A stretch of DNA of 64,000 bases from Paracoccaceae bacterium (GTDB lineage: Bacteria; Pseudomonadota; Alphaproteobacteria; Rhodobacterales; Rhodobacteraceae), in contig JAQWSE010000007.1 in the NCBI GenBank assembly GCA_029243395.1, forward strand, positions 193,690 to 257,689, in the 5' to 3' direction. Below, piece after piece: positions 8,769-16,843 of this stretch; position 1 is the stretch's first letter, and each line of letters opens with the position of its first letter. The notes beneath the pieces were generated by a model. It saw nothing but the letters and a program-made list of their open reading frames with translations. It was not told the DNA's origin and ran no database searches. Made by a program: the position numbers and the translations under genes.

Positions 8769-10613
8769 TTATTTTCCTAAAATTTCTGCCGCTTTTGCTT
8801 CATCGTACCACCAAAAATCAAAAGCACCTAAGTCAAAAGGTGGCAAAATGCTTGGGTATGAATACTGATTTCTGTAAGCAACCGTGTGCACATTCTTGTA
8901 CCATTGGGGTATCCAGAGATGCATAGCTCTTAGTGATCTATCTAATCCTCTAACAATGTTATTCAATTCTTGTCGTGATTTAGCTTTCACTGCCAGTTTT
9001 ACTAGTTCATCTATCCCTTGGTTCTTAAGGCCTACAAGATTTCGAGAAGGGACATCAGCAGTTTCAGATGAAAACTTTTGAACAAGATCTATCCCTGGGG
9101 TCATAGAGTTCCCATAAGTCGAGGTGATAATGTCCCAATCAAAGCTTCGAACTCTCTCAGTATATTGGGTGCTATCTATCCTAGTATGCTTTGCATCGAT
9201 ACCGAGTAGCTTAAGGTTTTCAATAAAGGGATTAATTATTCGATCAAAGGCAGGAGAATAGTTTAAGATTTCTAACTTAAAGGTTTCTCCTGCCTCATTT
9301 TTTCGTGACCCATTCTTTAGTTCCCATCCAGCTTCAGTAAGAAGCTTCCCTGCTATCCGTCTATTTTTTCTATCTACCTTATTTGGAGAAGATTTAGGAG
9401 GCACATATGCTGGTTCAGTAAATACTTTTTCGGGCAAATGTTGTTGGAAGGGTTGCAAAACTCTTAACTCTGCTTCTGAAATCATGCCAGAGGCTTTCAT
9501 CTCACTATTTTCCCAAAAACTAGTCACTCTATCATATAGGCCAAAGAATAAAGTCTTGTTAGACCATTCAAAATTAAACATTAATCCTAGTGCTTGTCGC
9601 ACTTTTGCATCTTTAAATTTTTCTAGGCGGACATTGAAAAAAAAGGCCTGGGCGGCTCCGAGGTTTCCATCTGGAAGAGATTCTTTTTTAATGATCCCTT
9701 CAGAAATTGCAGGGAAATTATAGTCCTGCGCCCATTTCTGAGACGAATTTTCGGAACGAAAAGTATATTCCCCAGCTTTAAACCCCTCAAAAGCAGCAGT
9801 AGTGTCAGCATAATATTCATATCTAATCTTTTTAAAATTATTTCTACCCTTGTTTATAGGGAGATAATTACCCCAGTAGTTTTCATTTAATTTGTAAACT
9901 AGTCTCTTTCCAACCTCAATTTCATCCAAAACATATGGCCCGCTACCTAGCATTGGTTCTAGGCTACTTTCTGAAAAATCTCTGGTTGAAAAAAAGCGTT
10001 TGGAAAAAACACTAGACGATGCAGCCAGCATCAATAATTCATTATTTTCTGAGGGTTCTTTAAATATGAATTTGACTTGCTTTTCTGACAATTCTTTTAC
10101 TTTTTCGATTCCTGAAAAGACCTGTTTAAGAGATGGAATACCCTTTTCGAGCAGTACATAGTGACTGAAAACCACATCTGCTGCGGTTACTGTTGATCCA
10201 TCAGAAAACTTGGCTTCTGGTCTTAAGGTGAATATTGCGTAAGATCTATCTTCGGGATATTCAATGGTTTCAGCAAGTAGCCCATAAAGGGAATCAGGTT
10301 CATCAGCGGTTCCCGTCATTAGGGTTTCAATAAAGATGTTCCCAGAACCTGCTGCATTCCCCTTTACAATATACCTGTTTAAAGAATCAAAGGTGCCAAA
10401 TGCCCATGTGGAAATTTCACCACCCTTTGGGGCTGCAGGATTTACATACGCCAGAGAATCATAATGCGATGGATACTTGAGATCTCCAAAATTAGATATG
10501 CCATGAGACTTGATAAGATTTTCGGAGAAGGCAAAAGTTGTCAAAACTAAAGTTAGGAGAAACGCAAGAAATCCAAACTTTAGATAATGTTTAAAATAGC
10601 AATTGTAGTGCAT
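8769..10613 (-). CDS. yejA: Peptide-binding periplasmic protein YejA
   Basis: Substrate-binding protein of 614 residues and the SBP_bac_5 (oligopeptide/dipeptide) family. The N-terminus is a signal peptide: a short charged stretch, a hydrophobic core FGFLAFLLTLVLTTFAFS, then the mature domain starting near HGISNFGDLKYP. Family landmarks include DEPDSLYGLLAETIEYPED, FTLRPEAKFSDGSTVTAADV, LGSGPYVL and the C-terminal LWIPQWYKN. A GGAGGG ribosome binding site lies upstream of the ATG. It is the first gene of the yejABEF operon, whose promoter should be in the 206-base gap at 10614-10819; I saw no clear operator there. In the known system the cargo is peptides such as microcin C; here it is presumably peptide nutrients. 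Confidence 0.92.
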   Translation of the reverse strand: MHYNCYFKHYLKFGFLAFLLTLVLTTFAFSENLIKSHGISNFGDLKYPSHYDSLAYVNPAAPKGGEISTWAFGTFDSLNRYIVKGNAAGSGNIFIETLMTGTADEPDSLYGLLAETIEYPEDRSYAIFTLRPEAKFSDGSTVTAADVVFSHYVLLEKGIPSLKQVFSGIEKVKELSEKQVKFIFKEPSENNELLMLAASSSVFSKRFFSTRDFSESSLEPMLGSGPYVLDEIEVGKRLVYKLNENYWGNYLPINKGRNNFKKIRYEYYADTTAAFEGFKAGEYTFRSENSSQKWAQDYNFPAISEGIIKKESLPDGNLGAAQAFFFNVRLEKFKDAKVRQALGLMFNFEWSNKTLFFGLYDRVTSFWENSEMKASGMISEAELRVLQPFQQHLPEKVFTEPAYVPPKSSPNKVDRKNRRIAGKLLTEAGWELKNGSRKNEAGETFKLEILNYSPAFDRIINPFIENLKLLGIDAKHTRIDSTQYTERVRSFDWDIITSTYGNSMTPGIDLVQKFSSETADVPSRNLVGLKNQGIDELVKLAVKAKSRQELNNIVRGLDRSLRAMHLWIPQWYKNVHTVAYRNQYSYPSILPPFDLGAFDFWWYDEAKAAEILGK

Positions 10614-10819
10614 TTTTTTAACGTTCCCTCCAATTTCTAAAAATGATTCTTAATCTCAAATCTAAGCCTAGAAGATAGTTTTTGAAATGAATTTATTTTG
10701 GTATAGCTGATAACCCAAGAAATCATACTTTCCTAATAAGTTTTGAGAGTTAATTTCCAATCTTAACCCGCGGTTTTCAAGCTAAAAAAATTAATATTTC
10801 CTTTTAGGCAACACAAGTC

Positions 10820-11332
10820 CTAATTAGTATTTTCTTCTAGGTATGCAACTAAATTGGCTCTGTCATTTACTTTACCTAAGCCAGCAAAACTCATGGCAGT
10901 ACCAGGTGCATAAACTGATGGTTTGGTGAGGAACTCATTTAACTCATCCTGTGTCCATACGCCTTCAAGATTCTTTAGACTACCAGAATATTTAAACCCT
11001 GTAGCTGATGCTATCTTGCGACCTATGAGTTTATATAGATGAGGCCCAGTACCATTTTCACCATCACTTAATTTGTGACATGCTTTACACTTACCAAAGA
11101 CTTTCTTTCCTTTGGATACATCTGCAGTTGCTACCAGCTCTAGAAATGGCACCTCATCATCTGTCTTAATTTCACTCACCACTTCTTCGTCTATTTCCAG
11201 TAGATAGGCTACTTCATAATGATCATTGTGGTGATCGTGATAAACTACTTCCGCTGCCCATTGAACTAATAAAAATACTAGGAGAGAACCGCAGCTAGCT
11301 CCAACAATCTTTGTCCATGCCATAGTATCCAT
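10820..11332 (-). CDS. cycM: Membrane-anchored class I cytochrome c (CycM-type)
   Basis: Protein of 170 residues with one N-terminal span (about residues 10-27, uncleaved anchor), a charged linker rich in His, Asp and Glu, and a class I cytochrome c domain. The haem site is CKACH (residues 82-86) and the distal Met is in the YAPGTAMSFAGL segment near residue 149. This matches the alphaproteobacterial membrane-bound cytochrome c-552/CycM that carries electrons from the bc1 complex to the terminal oxidase. It is divergent from pheA, an arrangement conserved in many alphaproteobacteria. Confidence 0.88.
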   Translation of the reverse strand: MDTMAWTKIVGASCGSLLVFLLVQWAAEVVYHDHHNDHYEVAYLLEIDEEVVSEIKTDDEVPFLELVATADVSKGKKVFGKCKACHKLSDGENGTGPHLYKLIGRKIASATGFKYSGSLKNLEGVWTQDELNEFLTKPSVYAPGTAMSFAGLGKVNDRANLVAYLEENTN

Positions 11333-11435
11333 TAATTATATCCTTCTTTATATAAAGTTCAAAGATCCATAGGGTTTATGTTATCACAATCTTATTGTAC
11401 TTTAACTACTTCCCTATATAGTTTTCAAGGTATAG

Positions 11436-12308
11436 ATGGCGCGACAAAAGGAACTATGGGGATTTTTTGTGAAAATTTCGTTTCAAGGTGAATTAGGTTC
11501 TTATTCGCATCAAGCTTGCTGTGAAGCATTTCCCGATGCTGAACCACTGCCATGCCCAACATTTGAGGGAGCTATGGAAAAAGCTAAGGGAGGTGAATCT
11601 AAATACGCTATTATACCGGTTGAAAATTCGACTTATGGAAGGATTGCAGACATTTATTATTTGTTACCCGAATCAGGGTTGTTTATAATAAAGGAGCATT
11701 TTTTGAGGGTACACATTAACCTTTTGGCTTTACCAGGTGTTTCTATTAGCGAAGTGAAGTTAGCTATGAGTCATTCCGTATTGTTGGGGCAGTGCAGAAA
11801 ATTTTTGGCAAAAAACAATATTAAAGGAGTTTCAGGGGTGGATACGGCTGGTTCAGCCAAACTTGTATCCCAGAACCAAGATCGTACAAAAGCAGCCTTA
11901 GCGTCTCCATTAGCTGGACAGATTTACGGATTAGAATCCTTGGTTGAAGAAGTAGAAGATATGAGTAATAACACTACCCGTTTTTTGGTGATGTCTAATA
12001 ATTCTGATGAAAATAATGTTACTGATAAAAAGCAATTCATGACTACCATTGTCTTTCAGGTAAGGAATATTCCTGCAGCTCTCTATAAGGCAATGGGTGG
12101 TTTTGCGACCAATGGCGTCAACATGGTAAAGTTGGAGAGCTACATGGTTGCCGGAACTTTTACATCAACTCAATTTTATGCAGATCTTGAAGGGCATCCT
12201 GATGAAGAATCAGTGAATCGGGCATTAGCTGAGTTGAAGTATTTTACTAGTATGGTTAAAATTTTGGGTGTTTATGAGGCGGATAGTTTTAGGGATTACA
12301 ATTCTTAA
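11436..12308 (+). CDS. pheA: Prephenate dehydratase
   Basis: Monofunctional enzyme that decarboxylates and dehydrates prephenate to phenylpyruvate in phenylalanine synthesis. The catalytic domain shows ISFQGELGSYSHQA, the IPVENSTYGRIAD motif and the TAGSAKLVS / NNTTRFLVM segments near residues 150-195; the C-terminal 90 residues form the regulatory ACT domain with GGFATNGVNMVKLESYM (the GAL/ESRP-like region). Start choice is uncertain: the ATG at 11436 gives an 11-residue extension, while a GTG at 11469 gives the family-typical start (V/M)KISFQGE. The gene is convergent with nudC, with 3 bases between the stops. Confidence 0.92.
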   Translation: MARQKELWGFFVKISFQGELGSYSHQACCEAFPDAEPLPCPTFEGAMEKAKGGESKYAIIPVENSTYGRIADIYYLLPESGLFIIKEHFLRVHINLLALPGVSISEVKLAMSHSVLLGQCRKFLAKNNIKGVSGVDTAGSAKLVSQNQDRTKAALASPLAGQIYGLESLVEEVEDMSNNTTRFLVMSNNSDENNVTDKKQFMTTIVFQVRNIPAALYKAMGGFATNGVNMVKLESYMVAGTFTSTQFYADLEGHPDEESVNRALAELKYFTSMVKILGVYEADSFRDYNS

Positions 12309-12311
12309 AAT

Positions 12312-13268
12312 TTAAATTGTGCCCCTAACCCAGGACTCTAGGAGATGCCTGGCTATAGTGCCTGGTCGTGCGGCTTGCATATGTTTGCACTTTCCTTCCA
12401 ACAAATGCTGTAATTCTCTTTTTCTTATCCAAACTGCATCTTCTAACTCTTTATGATCAATATTTAAGGATTGCTCATCTGTGGTAGCTTTTAGACCGAT
12501 CATTAAAGATGATGGGAAAGGCCATGGCTGGTTAGTTACATATTCAATATTACTGATCTTAAGCCCAACCTCCTCTTGGATTTCTCGTTTTGCCGCCATT
12601 TCTATTGTTTCTCCAGGTTCAATAAAACCTGCAAGGCATGAGTACAACTTTTCAGGAAATTGGTGGGATCTCCCTAGAAGAGTTTTATTTCCGCTAGTGA
12701 TTAATATTATTACCACAGGATCAATCCTAGGAAAATAATTCTTGTTGCAATTTTCACATCGCTTTTCCCAACCGCAATTTAACAAAATCAGAAATAGGCC
12801 ACACCTGCTACAGTGTCTATTGTTCAGGTTCCATTCTATTAAGGCTCTACCAGTTCCAGCTAAGGTAGAGTCATCCTCCGGAATATTTGTTAAATCGGTT
12901 CTAAGATTTCCAAAATAACTCCTAACCATGGAGGGATCTTTTTGAATTTTTTCCTCGAAATATTCTTTAGTATTCTTATTTCCTGGGTCTTTTTGTTCTA
13001 TAAAAATATCATGGGCATATAGGTGTCTTCCTTTATAAAGGCCCAAAAAAATTGACAAGTTAGCATACTTCAAAAGCCAATGATCGTAAAATAGATAGGC
13101 AAGACTGCTTTGCTCGTTTTGGGTACTTAGAAGCGGTGAGCCCTCAAAAAAAATAATGTTAAGCTCATCATTTTTCTTTACATAACTATCGACCTCCCAA
13201 TGGCCACGCAAATCCGCTCTGCGATCTAGTATTTCATTATTAAATACAAGGTAGGGGTTATCTTTCAT
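12312..13268 (-). CDS. nudC: NAD(+)/NADH pyrophosphatase (Nudix)
   Basis: Protein of 318 residues with the three parts of NudC: an N-terminal domain, a zinc ribbon with CSRCG...CENC (around residues 153-176), and a Nudix domain with the box G-x5-E-x7-REIQEEVG near residues 218-240. The SQPWPFP-type specificity motif is present as NQPWPFPSSLMIG, which distinguishes NADH pyrophosphatases (and RNA de-NADding enzymes) from other Nudix hydrolases. It ends next to pheA and is divergent from the SRP RNA gene. Confidence 0.92.
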   Translation of the reverse strand: MKDNPYLVFNNEILDRRADLRGHWEVDSYVKKNDELNIIFFEGSPLLSTQNEQSSLAYLFYDHWLLKYANLSIFLGLYKGRHLYAHDIFIEQKDPGNKNTKEYFEEKIQKDPSMVRSYFGNLRTDLTNIPEDDSTLAGTGRALIEWNLNNRHCSRCGLFLILLNCGWEKRCENCNKNYFPRIDPVVIILITSGNKTLLGRSHQFPEKLYSCLAGFIEPGETIEMAAKREIQEEVGLKISNIEYVTNQPWPFPSSLMIGLKATTDEQSLNIDHKELEDAVWIRKRELQHLLEGKCKHMQAARPGTIARHLLESWVRGTI

Positions 13269-13339
13269 TATAAAATTTAGCTGTATTAATTCTAATCCAA
13301 AGGCTTGTAAATTGTTGAAGAAAAAACTACTAGTTACAG

Positions 13340-13434
13340 GGAGAGATTGGTGTGGGCGAGCTACTCGCCAATCCGGTCAGATCTGAAAGGAAGCAGCCGT
13401 AACGAGTTCAGCTTGGGTCATATCCAGTCTCTCA
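13340..13434 (+). ncRNA. ffs: Signal recognition particle RNA, small bacterial type (4.5S)
   Basis: The segment has the conserved apical region GGTCAG...TGAAAGGAAGCAGCC (13375-13398) with the symmetric and asymmetric internal loops of domain IV, which Ffh binds. The ends pair: GAGAGATTGG at 13341 against CCAGTCTCTC at 13424, closing a hairpin of about 95 bases. Position immediately upstream of dnaX is the usual alphaproteobacterial place. Exact ends are estimated from the pairing. Confidence 0.92.
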
Positions 13435-13449
13435 CTTGACTCTTTTAAT

Positions 13450-13481
13450 TTGATCAGCTCAACAAATTGGGTACCTATAAT
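13450..13481 (+). promoter_or_regulatory. Possible promoter of dnaX
   Basis: A perfect TATAAT lies at 13476-13481, 27 bases before the dnaX start. The best -35 candidate, TTGATC at 13450-13455, is 20 bases away, which is long, so only the -10 element is convincing. The gene could also be read through from the SRP RNA. Confidence 0.35.
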
Positions 13482-13508
13482 TGTATACTTAAGTAAGTTA
13501 GTAGAATC

Positions 13509-15200
13509 ATGGTTTACACTGTCTTAGCGAGAAAATATAGACCACAAAAATTATCAGACTTGGTGGGTCAAGAGACTTTGGTTAAAGTCTTAACTAATTC
13601 TTTTAAACTTAATCGTATAGCACATGCTTTTATTTTAACTGGTTCCAGAGGTGTTGGAAAGACATCAACTGCTAGGATCATTGCAAAAGGATTAAATTGT
13701 GAAGATCCAGCAAAAAAAAATGCTCCTACCATTGATCCGTGTGGAATTTGTAGTTCCTGCACATCAATTGCTGAAAGTCGTCATATTGATGTTATAGAGA
13801 TGGATGCCGCTAGTAGGACAGGAGTTTCGGATGTCAGAGAAATAATAGAAAATATAGACTACAAGACCGTTACAGCGCGATTTAAAGTTTATATTATTGA
13901 TGAAGTTCATATGTTATCAAATTCGGCATTTAATGCATTATTAAAAACATTAGAAGAACCTCCTGAGCATGTGAAATTTATTTTTGCGACGACAGAAGTT
14001 ACAAAAATACCTACTACTGTTATTTCAAGATGTCAGAGGTTTGATTTAACAAGAATAGAAGCATCCAAGATAAGTGATCAATTAGAGAGTATATGTAATA
14101 GAGAAGAAATTAGTTTTTCAAGAAATGCTTTGTCACTTATTTCAAATATAGCTGAAGGATCATTAAGAGATGCTTTGTCAATATTAGATCAGGCCATAGT
14201 GCACGGGGAAGGATCCATAGAGCTTGAAAGCATTACGAGTATGCTTGGATTAGTGGATCAAAAGGGGTCATTAAAACTGTTTGAGCATATCATCGATCAG
14301 GAACAGGAGAAGATATTAGAGGAATTAGATCATCAATATAAGAATGGTTTTGACTCTATAGCCATATTAAATGGTTTGATGGAAACAATTAGCAAATTAA
14401 CGATATTTAAAATTAGAAAAGAAGAGTCTCTGGAAAAAAGTTTTTCAGGAGAATTGATTAAATCGTTCAGTAAAGTGTCCAAAAGAATTCCAACTGATAT
14501 TTTATCAAGATGCTGGCAAATGGTGTTGAAAAATCATGGAGAACTTAAGTATGCTCCAGATATGTTTAGTGCCTTGCAAATGGGGATGCTCAGATTAAGT
14601 TTTTTTTGTGGATTACCCGGACCTTTTGATTTGATGAAACAGATTTCCGACGGAAAACTGATTGGGGAAGAGGCCGACACAAAGCCTCAACATAATCTAG
14701 ATATTATGCAAAAACCTACTGAAATATCTGAGTTAACGCCAGGAAATATAGGCAGTCCAAATGAAAGATTGGCAACTGCTCCAGAACGTTCTGCTAAGCG
14801 TACTGAAGATTTTCAATTTGGGGGAAAAGAAAAAAAAAAAATAGAGATTAATGATTTTGATGATGTTCTAAGTTTGATTAAGGAGGAGAGAAATTTACCA
14901 CTCTTAGTTGAGATTGAGAATCATTTTAAGTTGATTTCATTCAAAACAGGTGAAATTGAGTTTGATTTGACCCAAGATGCTAGATCAGATTTAGTATCAG
15001 ACATTTCAAAGTCGATTGCAAAAAACAGTAAATTGCAATGGAAGTTCGTCCGTGTAACTGATAATTCGGCTCTTACTATTGTAGCTAACAGGACAGAGAC
15101 TAGGAATCAGCAGCAAAGAAAAATTGACAGTAATCTTGTAGTGAAAGAAATAAAAAGAATATTTCCTGGGGCAAGAATTGGAAAGTCGACATTTCATTAG
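13509..15200 (+). CDS. dnaX: DNA polymerase III tau/gamma subunit
   Basis: Clamp-loader ATPase of 563 residues. The AAA+ module carries GSRGVGKTSTARI (Walker A, about residue 45), a zinc-binding CxxCxxC cluster (C...CGICSSC, about 64-82), DEVHMLSNSAFNALLKTLEEPP (Walker B region) and ISRCQRFD (sensor). The collar domain follows to about residue 370, then a low-complexity linker, and a C-terminal part (about 445-563) that corresponds to the tau-specific region contacting the polymerase alpha subunit. The linker codes GGKEKKK from a tract of 12 consecutive A; slippage there would give a gamma-like short form (see separate entry). It is followed by ybaB and recR as usual. Confidence 0.95.
   Translation: MVYTVLARKYRPQKLSDLVGQETLVKVLTNSFKLNRIAHAFILTGSRGVGKTSTARIIAKGLNCEDPAKKNAPTIDPCGICSSCTSIAESRHIDVIEMDAASRTGVSDVREIIENIDYKTVTARFKVYIIDEVHMLSNSAFNALLKTLEEPPEHVKFIFATTEVTKIPTTVISRCQRFDLTRIEASKISDQLESICNREEISFSRNALSLISNIAEGSLRDALSILDQAIVHGEGSIELESITSMLGLVDQKGSLKLFEHIIDQEQEKILEELDHQYKNGFDSIAILNGLMETISKLTIFKIRKEESLEKSFSGELIKSFSKVSKRIPTDILSRCWQMVLKNHGELKYAPDMFSALQMGMLRLSFFCGLPGPFDLMKQISDGKLIGEEADTKPQHNLDIMQKPTEISELTPGNIGSPNERLATAPERSAKRTEDFQFGGKEKKKIEINDFDDVLSLIKEERNLPLLVEIENHFKLISFKTGEIEFDLTQDARSDLVSDISKSIAKNSKLQWKFVRVTDNSALTIVANRTETRNQQQRKIDSNLVVKEIKRIFPGARIGKSTFH
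14830..14841 (+). other. Poly-A slippage tract inside dnaX (candidate tau/gamma switch)
   Basis: Twelve consecutive A lie at codons 441-445, at the end of the linker before the tau-specific region. Loss of one A puts TAG directly after the lysine codons (444-residue product); gain of one A gives three more codons and then TAA (447 residues). Both alternative frames therefore stop at once, producing proteins close in size to E. coli gamma (431 residues). Known precedents are -1 frameshifting in E. coli dnaX and transcriptional slippage on A9 in Thermus dnaX. Function here is inferred. Confidence 0.5.
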
Positions 15201-15270
15201 ATCATTGCTAAGTTATGAAGGAAAGTGAAATACTCAAAATAGGTTCTTTATTTCAACTGTGAGGTTAGAC

Positions 15271-15615
15271 ATGCTTAAAGGATTAGGTCAATTAGGTGAT
15301 ATGGCTAAGTTAATGCGCCAGGCACAAGACATGCAAACAAAAATGACGGATGTTCAAAAACAATTAGAAAACCTTGAGGTAGCTGGTGAATCGGGAGGTG
15401 GACTTGTAAAGTCAATAGTTAATGCAAAAGGAACCCTTAAAGGTTTGACTATTGATGAAAGCTTGTTTAAGGCATCGGAAAAAGAGGTGGTTGAGGATTT
15501 AATAGTAGCAGCTATCAGGGATGCGCAAGAAAAATCTGGTGACAAGGCAAAAGAAGAAATGGCTAAGGTCACCTCTGGTTTAAATTTACCTGAAGGGTTC
15601 AAATTACCTTTTTAA
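15271..15615 (+). CDS. ybaB: YbaB/EbfC family nucleoid-associated protein
   Basis: Protein of 114 residues starting MLKGLGQLGDMAKLMRQAQDMQ, with the family pattern of an amphipathic N-terminal helix, a GGGLVKSIVNAKGTLKGLTID beta segment, and a C-terminal helix ending in GLNLPEGFKLPF. YbaB dimers bind DNA; the gene is nearly always found between dnaX and recR. I chose the ATG at 15271 because TGAGG lies 6 bases before it and the family starts with MxKG; a GTG at 15259 would add four residues. Confidence 0.92.
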   Translation: MLKGLGQLGDMAKLMRQAQDMQTKMTDVQKQLENLEVAGESGGGLVKSIVNAKGTLKGLTIDESLFKASEKEVVEDLIVAAIRDAQEKSGDKAKEEMAKVTSGLNLPEGFKLPF

Positions 15616-15625
15616 GAAGAAAAAT

Positions 15626-16255
15626 TTGCGCATTGGGTTGTCTATGCAGTTTCGTGAATATGGTGGTGATAGAGAAGTTGAGGCGCTTATTGCCCTTATG
15701 GCTAAATTACCTGGTCTAGGCCCTAGATCTGCTCGAAGAGCAGTAATTAAGATGATTGAAAAAAGAAAGATCATTCTGGAACCTTTGGCTCAAGTATTAG
15801 GGTCAGTTTCAGAAAAAATAACAGAGTGCGTAGAATGTGGCAACTTTTCGACCGAGGAAATCTGTTGTATTTGCTCTGATGGCGAGCGACAAAGTAGCAT
15901 TATGTGCATCGTACAGGATGTTGCAGACTTGTGGGCAATGGAGCGATCAAATGTATTTAAAGGTATTTATCATGTGCTAGGTAATTATTCTTCTACTTAT
16001 TCGGGCATCAATCCAGAAGAATTAAAGGTGGATAAAATAAGAACTCGACTTGAGAAAGAGCACGTTGAAGAGGTAATATTAGCTCTTGATGCGACGATTA
16101 ATGGCCAAACGACCGCTCATTATTTGATTGAGAAACTTCAAGATACTGGCGCCAAGTTCTCTTCACTTGCTCATGGTGTGCCAGTGGGAGGTGAACTTGA
16201 CTATTTAGATGACGGAACGATTCGGGCGGCTTTCACAGCGCGGAAAAATGTCTAG
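15626..16255 (+). CDS. recR: Recombination mediator protein RecR
   Basis: RecR works with RecF and RecO to load RecA on gapped DNA. Visible are the helix-hairpin-helix region (LMAKLPGLGPRSARRAVIKM), a four-cysteine zinc finger (CVECGNFSTEEICCIC, about residues 68-83), the Toprim domain with IVQDVADLWAMER and ALDATINGQTTAHYL, and the C-terminal LAHGVPVGGELDYLDDGTI signature. The frame opens with TTG at 15626; an ATG at 15644 (MQFREYGG) is the more ordinary start, but neither has a strong ribosome binding site. Follows ybaB by about 10-28 bases. Confidence 0.93.
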   Translation: MRIGLSMQFREYGGDREVEALIALMAKLPGLGPRSARRAVIKMIEKRKIILEPLAQVLGSVSEKITECVECGNFSTEEICCICSDGERQSSIMCIVQDVADLWAMERSNVFKGIYHVLGNYSSTYSGINPEELKVDKIRTRLEKEHVEEVILALDATINGQTTAHYLIEKLQDTGAKFSSLAHGVPVGGELDYLDDGTIRAAFTARKNV

Positions 16256-16436
16256 TTTAATAATATTTTCATATTGGATTCCCAAAATATTTTTCAGATT
16301 AAAGGTATTAATCGGATGGAATCACAAGCAAAATATAAAAAAAAGTAGATTTTTGTCAAAATTGTTTTTGTTTTTAATTGATTGGTTAAAAAAAAAATGT
16401 CATAAGCAGAGTCTTGTATTGGAAAAGGAGTTTATG

Positions 16437-16742
16437 ATGTTTGTTAGGGTTGATGCTGCTATTAGTAAGAATGATCAAGGTGGTCGTGCTCAAAGGTTGT
16501 TTGCGGCGGTAGTATTAGCGGCATTAGACGATGCCATAGCTGACGACAAAAAATATGGTAACGGTGCTGAGCAAATAGCCCGGTGGGCACGTTCAAGAGA
16601 CGGCAGGGAAGTTTTAATGTGTGCCGGAATAGATCCGAATGAACGTTGCGTTAAAGGAATGGTGGGGTTTGTAAAAAAGGGTGTGAGAACATCCGTAGCT
16701 TTATCCCGTGAGGAGAGTGAAAGGCAGGCTGAGGCCGCTTAG
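16437..16742 (+). CDS. DUF6280 family small protein
   Basis: A protein of about 101 residues, MFVRVDAAISKNDQGGRAQRL onwards, that matches my memory of DUF6280, a small conserved protein of alphaproteobacteria with no known function. Conserved-looking parts are LAALDDAIADD, ARWARSRDGREVLMCAGIDPNER and FVKKGVRTSVALS. The frame is open much further upstream (to 16209) but the upstream residues overlap recR and are low-complexity. AAGGAG at 16425-16430 fixes the start at one of two consecutive ATGs (16434 or 16437); 16437 has the better spacing. The 180-base gap upstream probably holds its own promoter. Confidence 0.72.
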   Translation: MFVRVDAAISKNDQGGRAQRLFAAVVLAALDDAIADDKKYGNGAEQIARWARSRDGREVLMCAGIDPNERCVKGMVGFVKKGVRTSVALSREESERQAEAA

Positions 16743-16745
16743 GAT

Positions 16746-16764
16746 TAGACCAAGAAGGGGTCTA
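16746..16764 (+). terminator. Weak hairpin after the DUF6280 gene
   Basis: TAGACC and GGTCTA form a 6-bp stem around a 7-base loop just after the stop codon. Only a short TTCTCCT follows, not a real U-tract, so its efficiency as a terminator is doubtful. Confidence 0.3.
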
Positions 16765-16843
16765 TTCTCCTATCGTCAAAGAATAATTTAATTATTTGTT
16801 GTCTTGCGGATGTGAGATATTTGTGATGTGGAAGCTAATCTAA

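Noticed and set aside
13712-13720. Nine-A run early in dnaX
   Set aside because: It falls at codon 68 within the ATPase domain; slippage there would give a useless fragment. It shows that A runs are common here and tempers the claim for the 12-A tract.
16209-16433. Upstream extension of the DUF6280 frame
   Set aside because: It overlaps recR, is rich in Lys/Phe/Leu, and a strong AAGGAG marks a start at 16434/16437.
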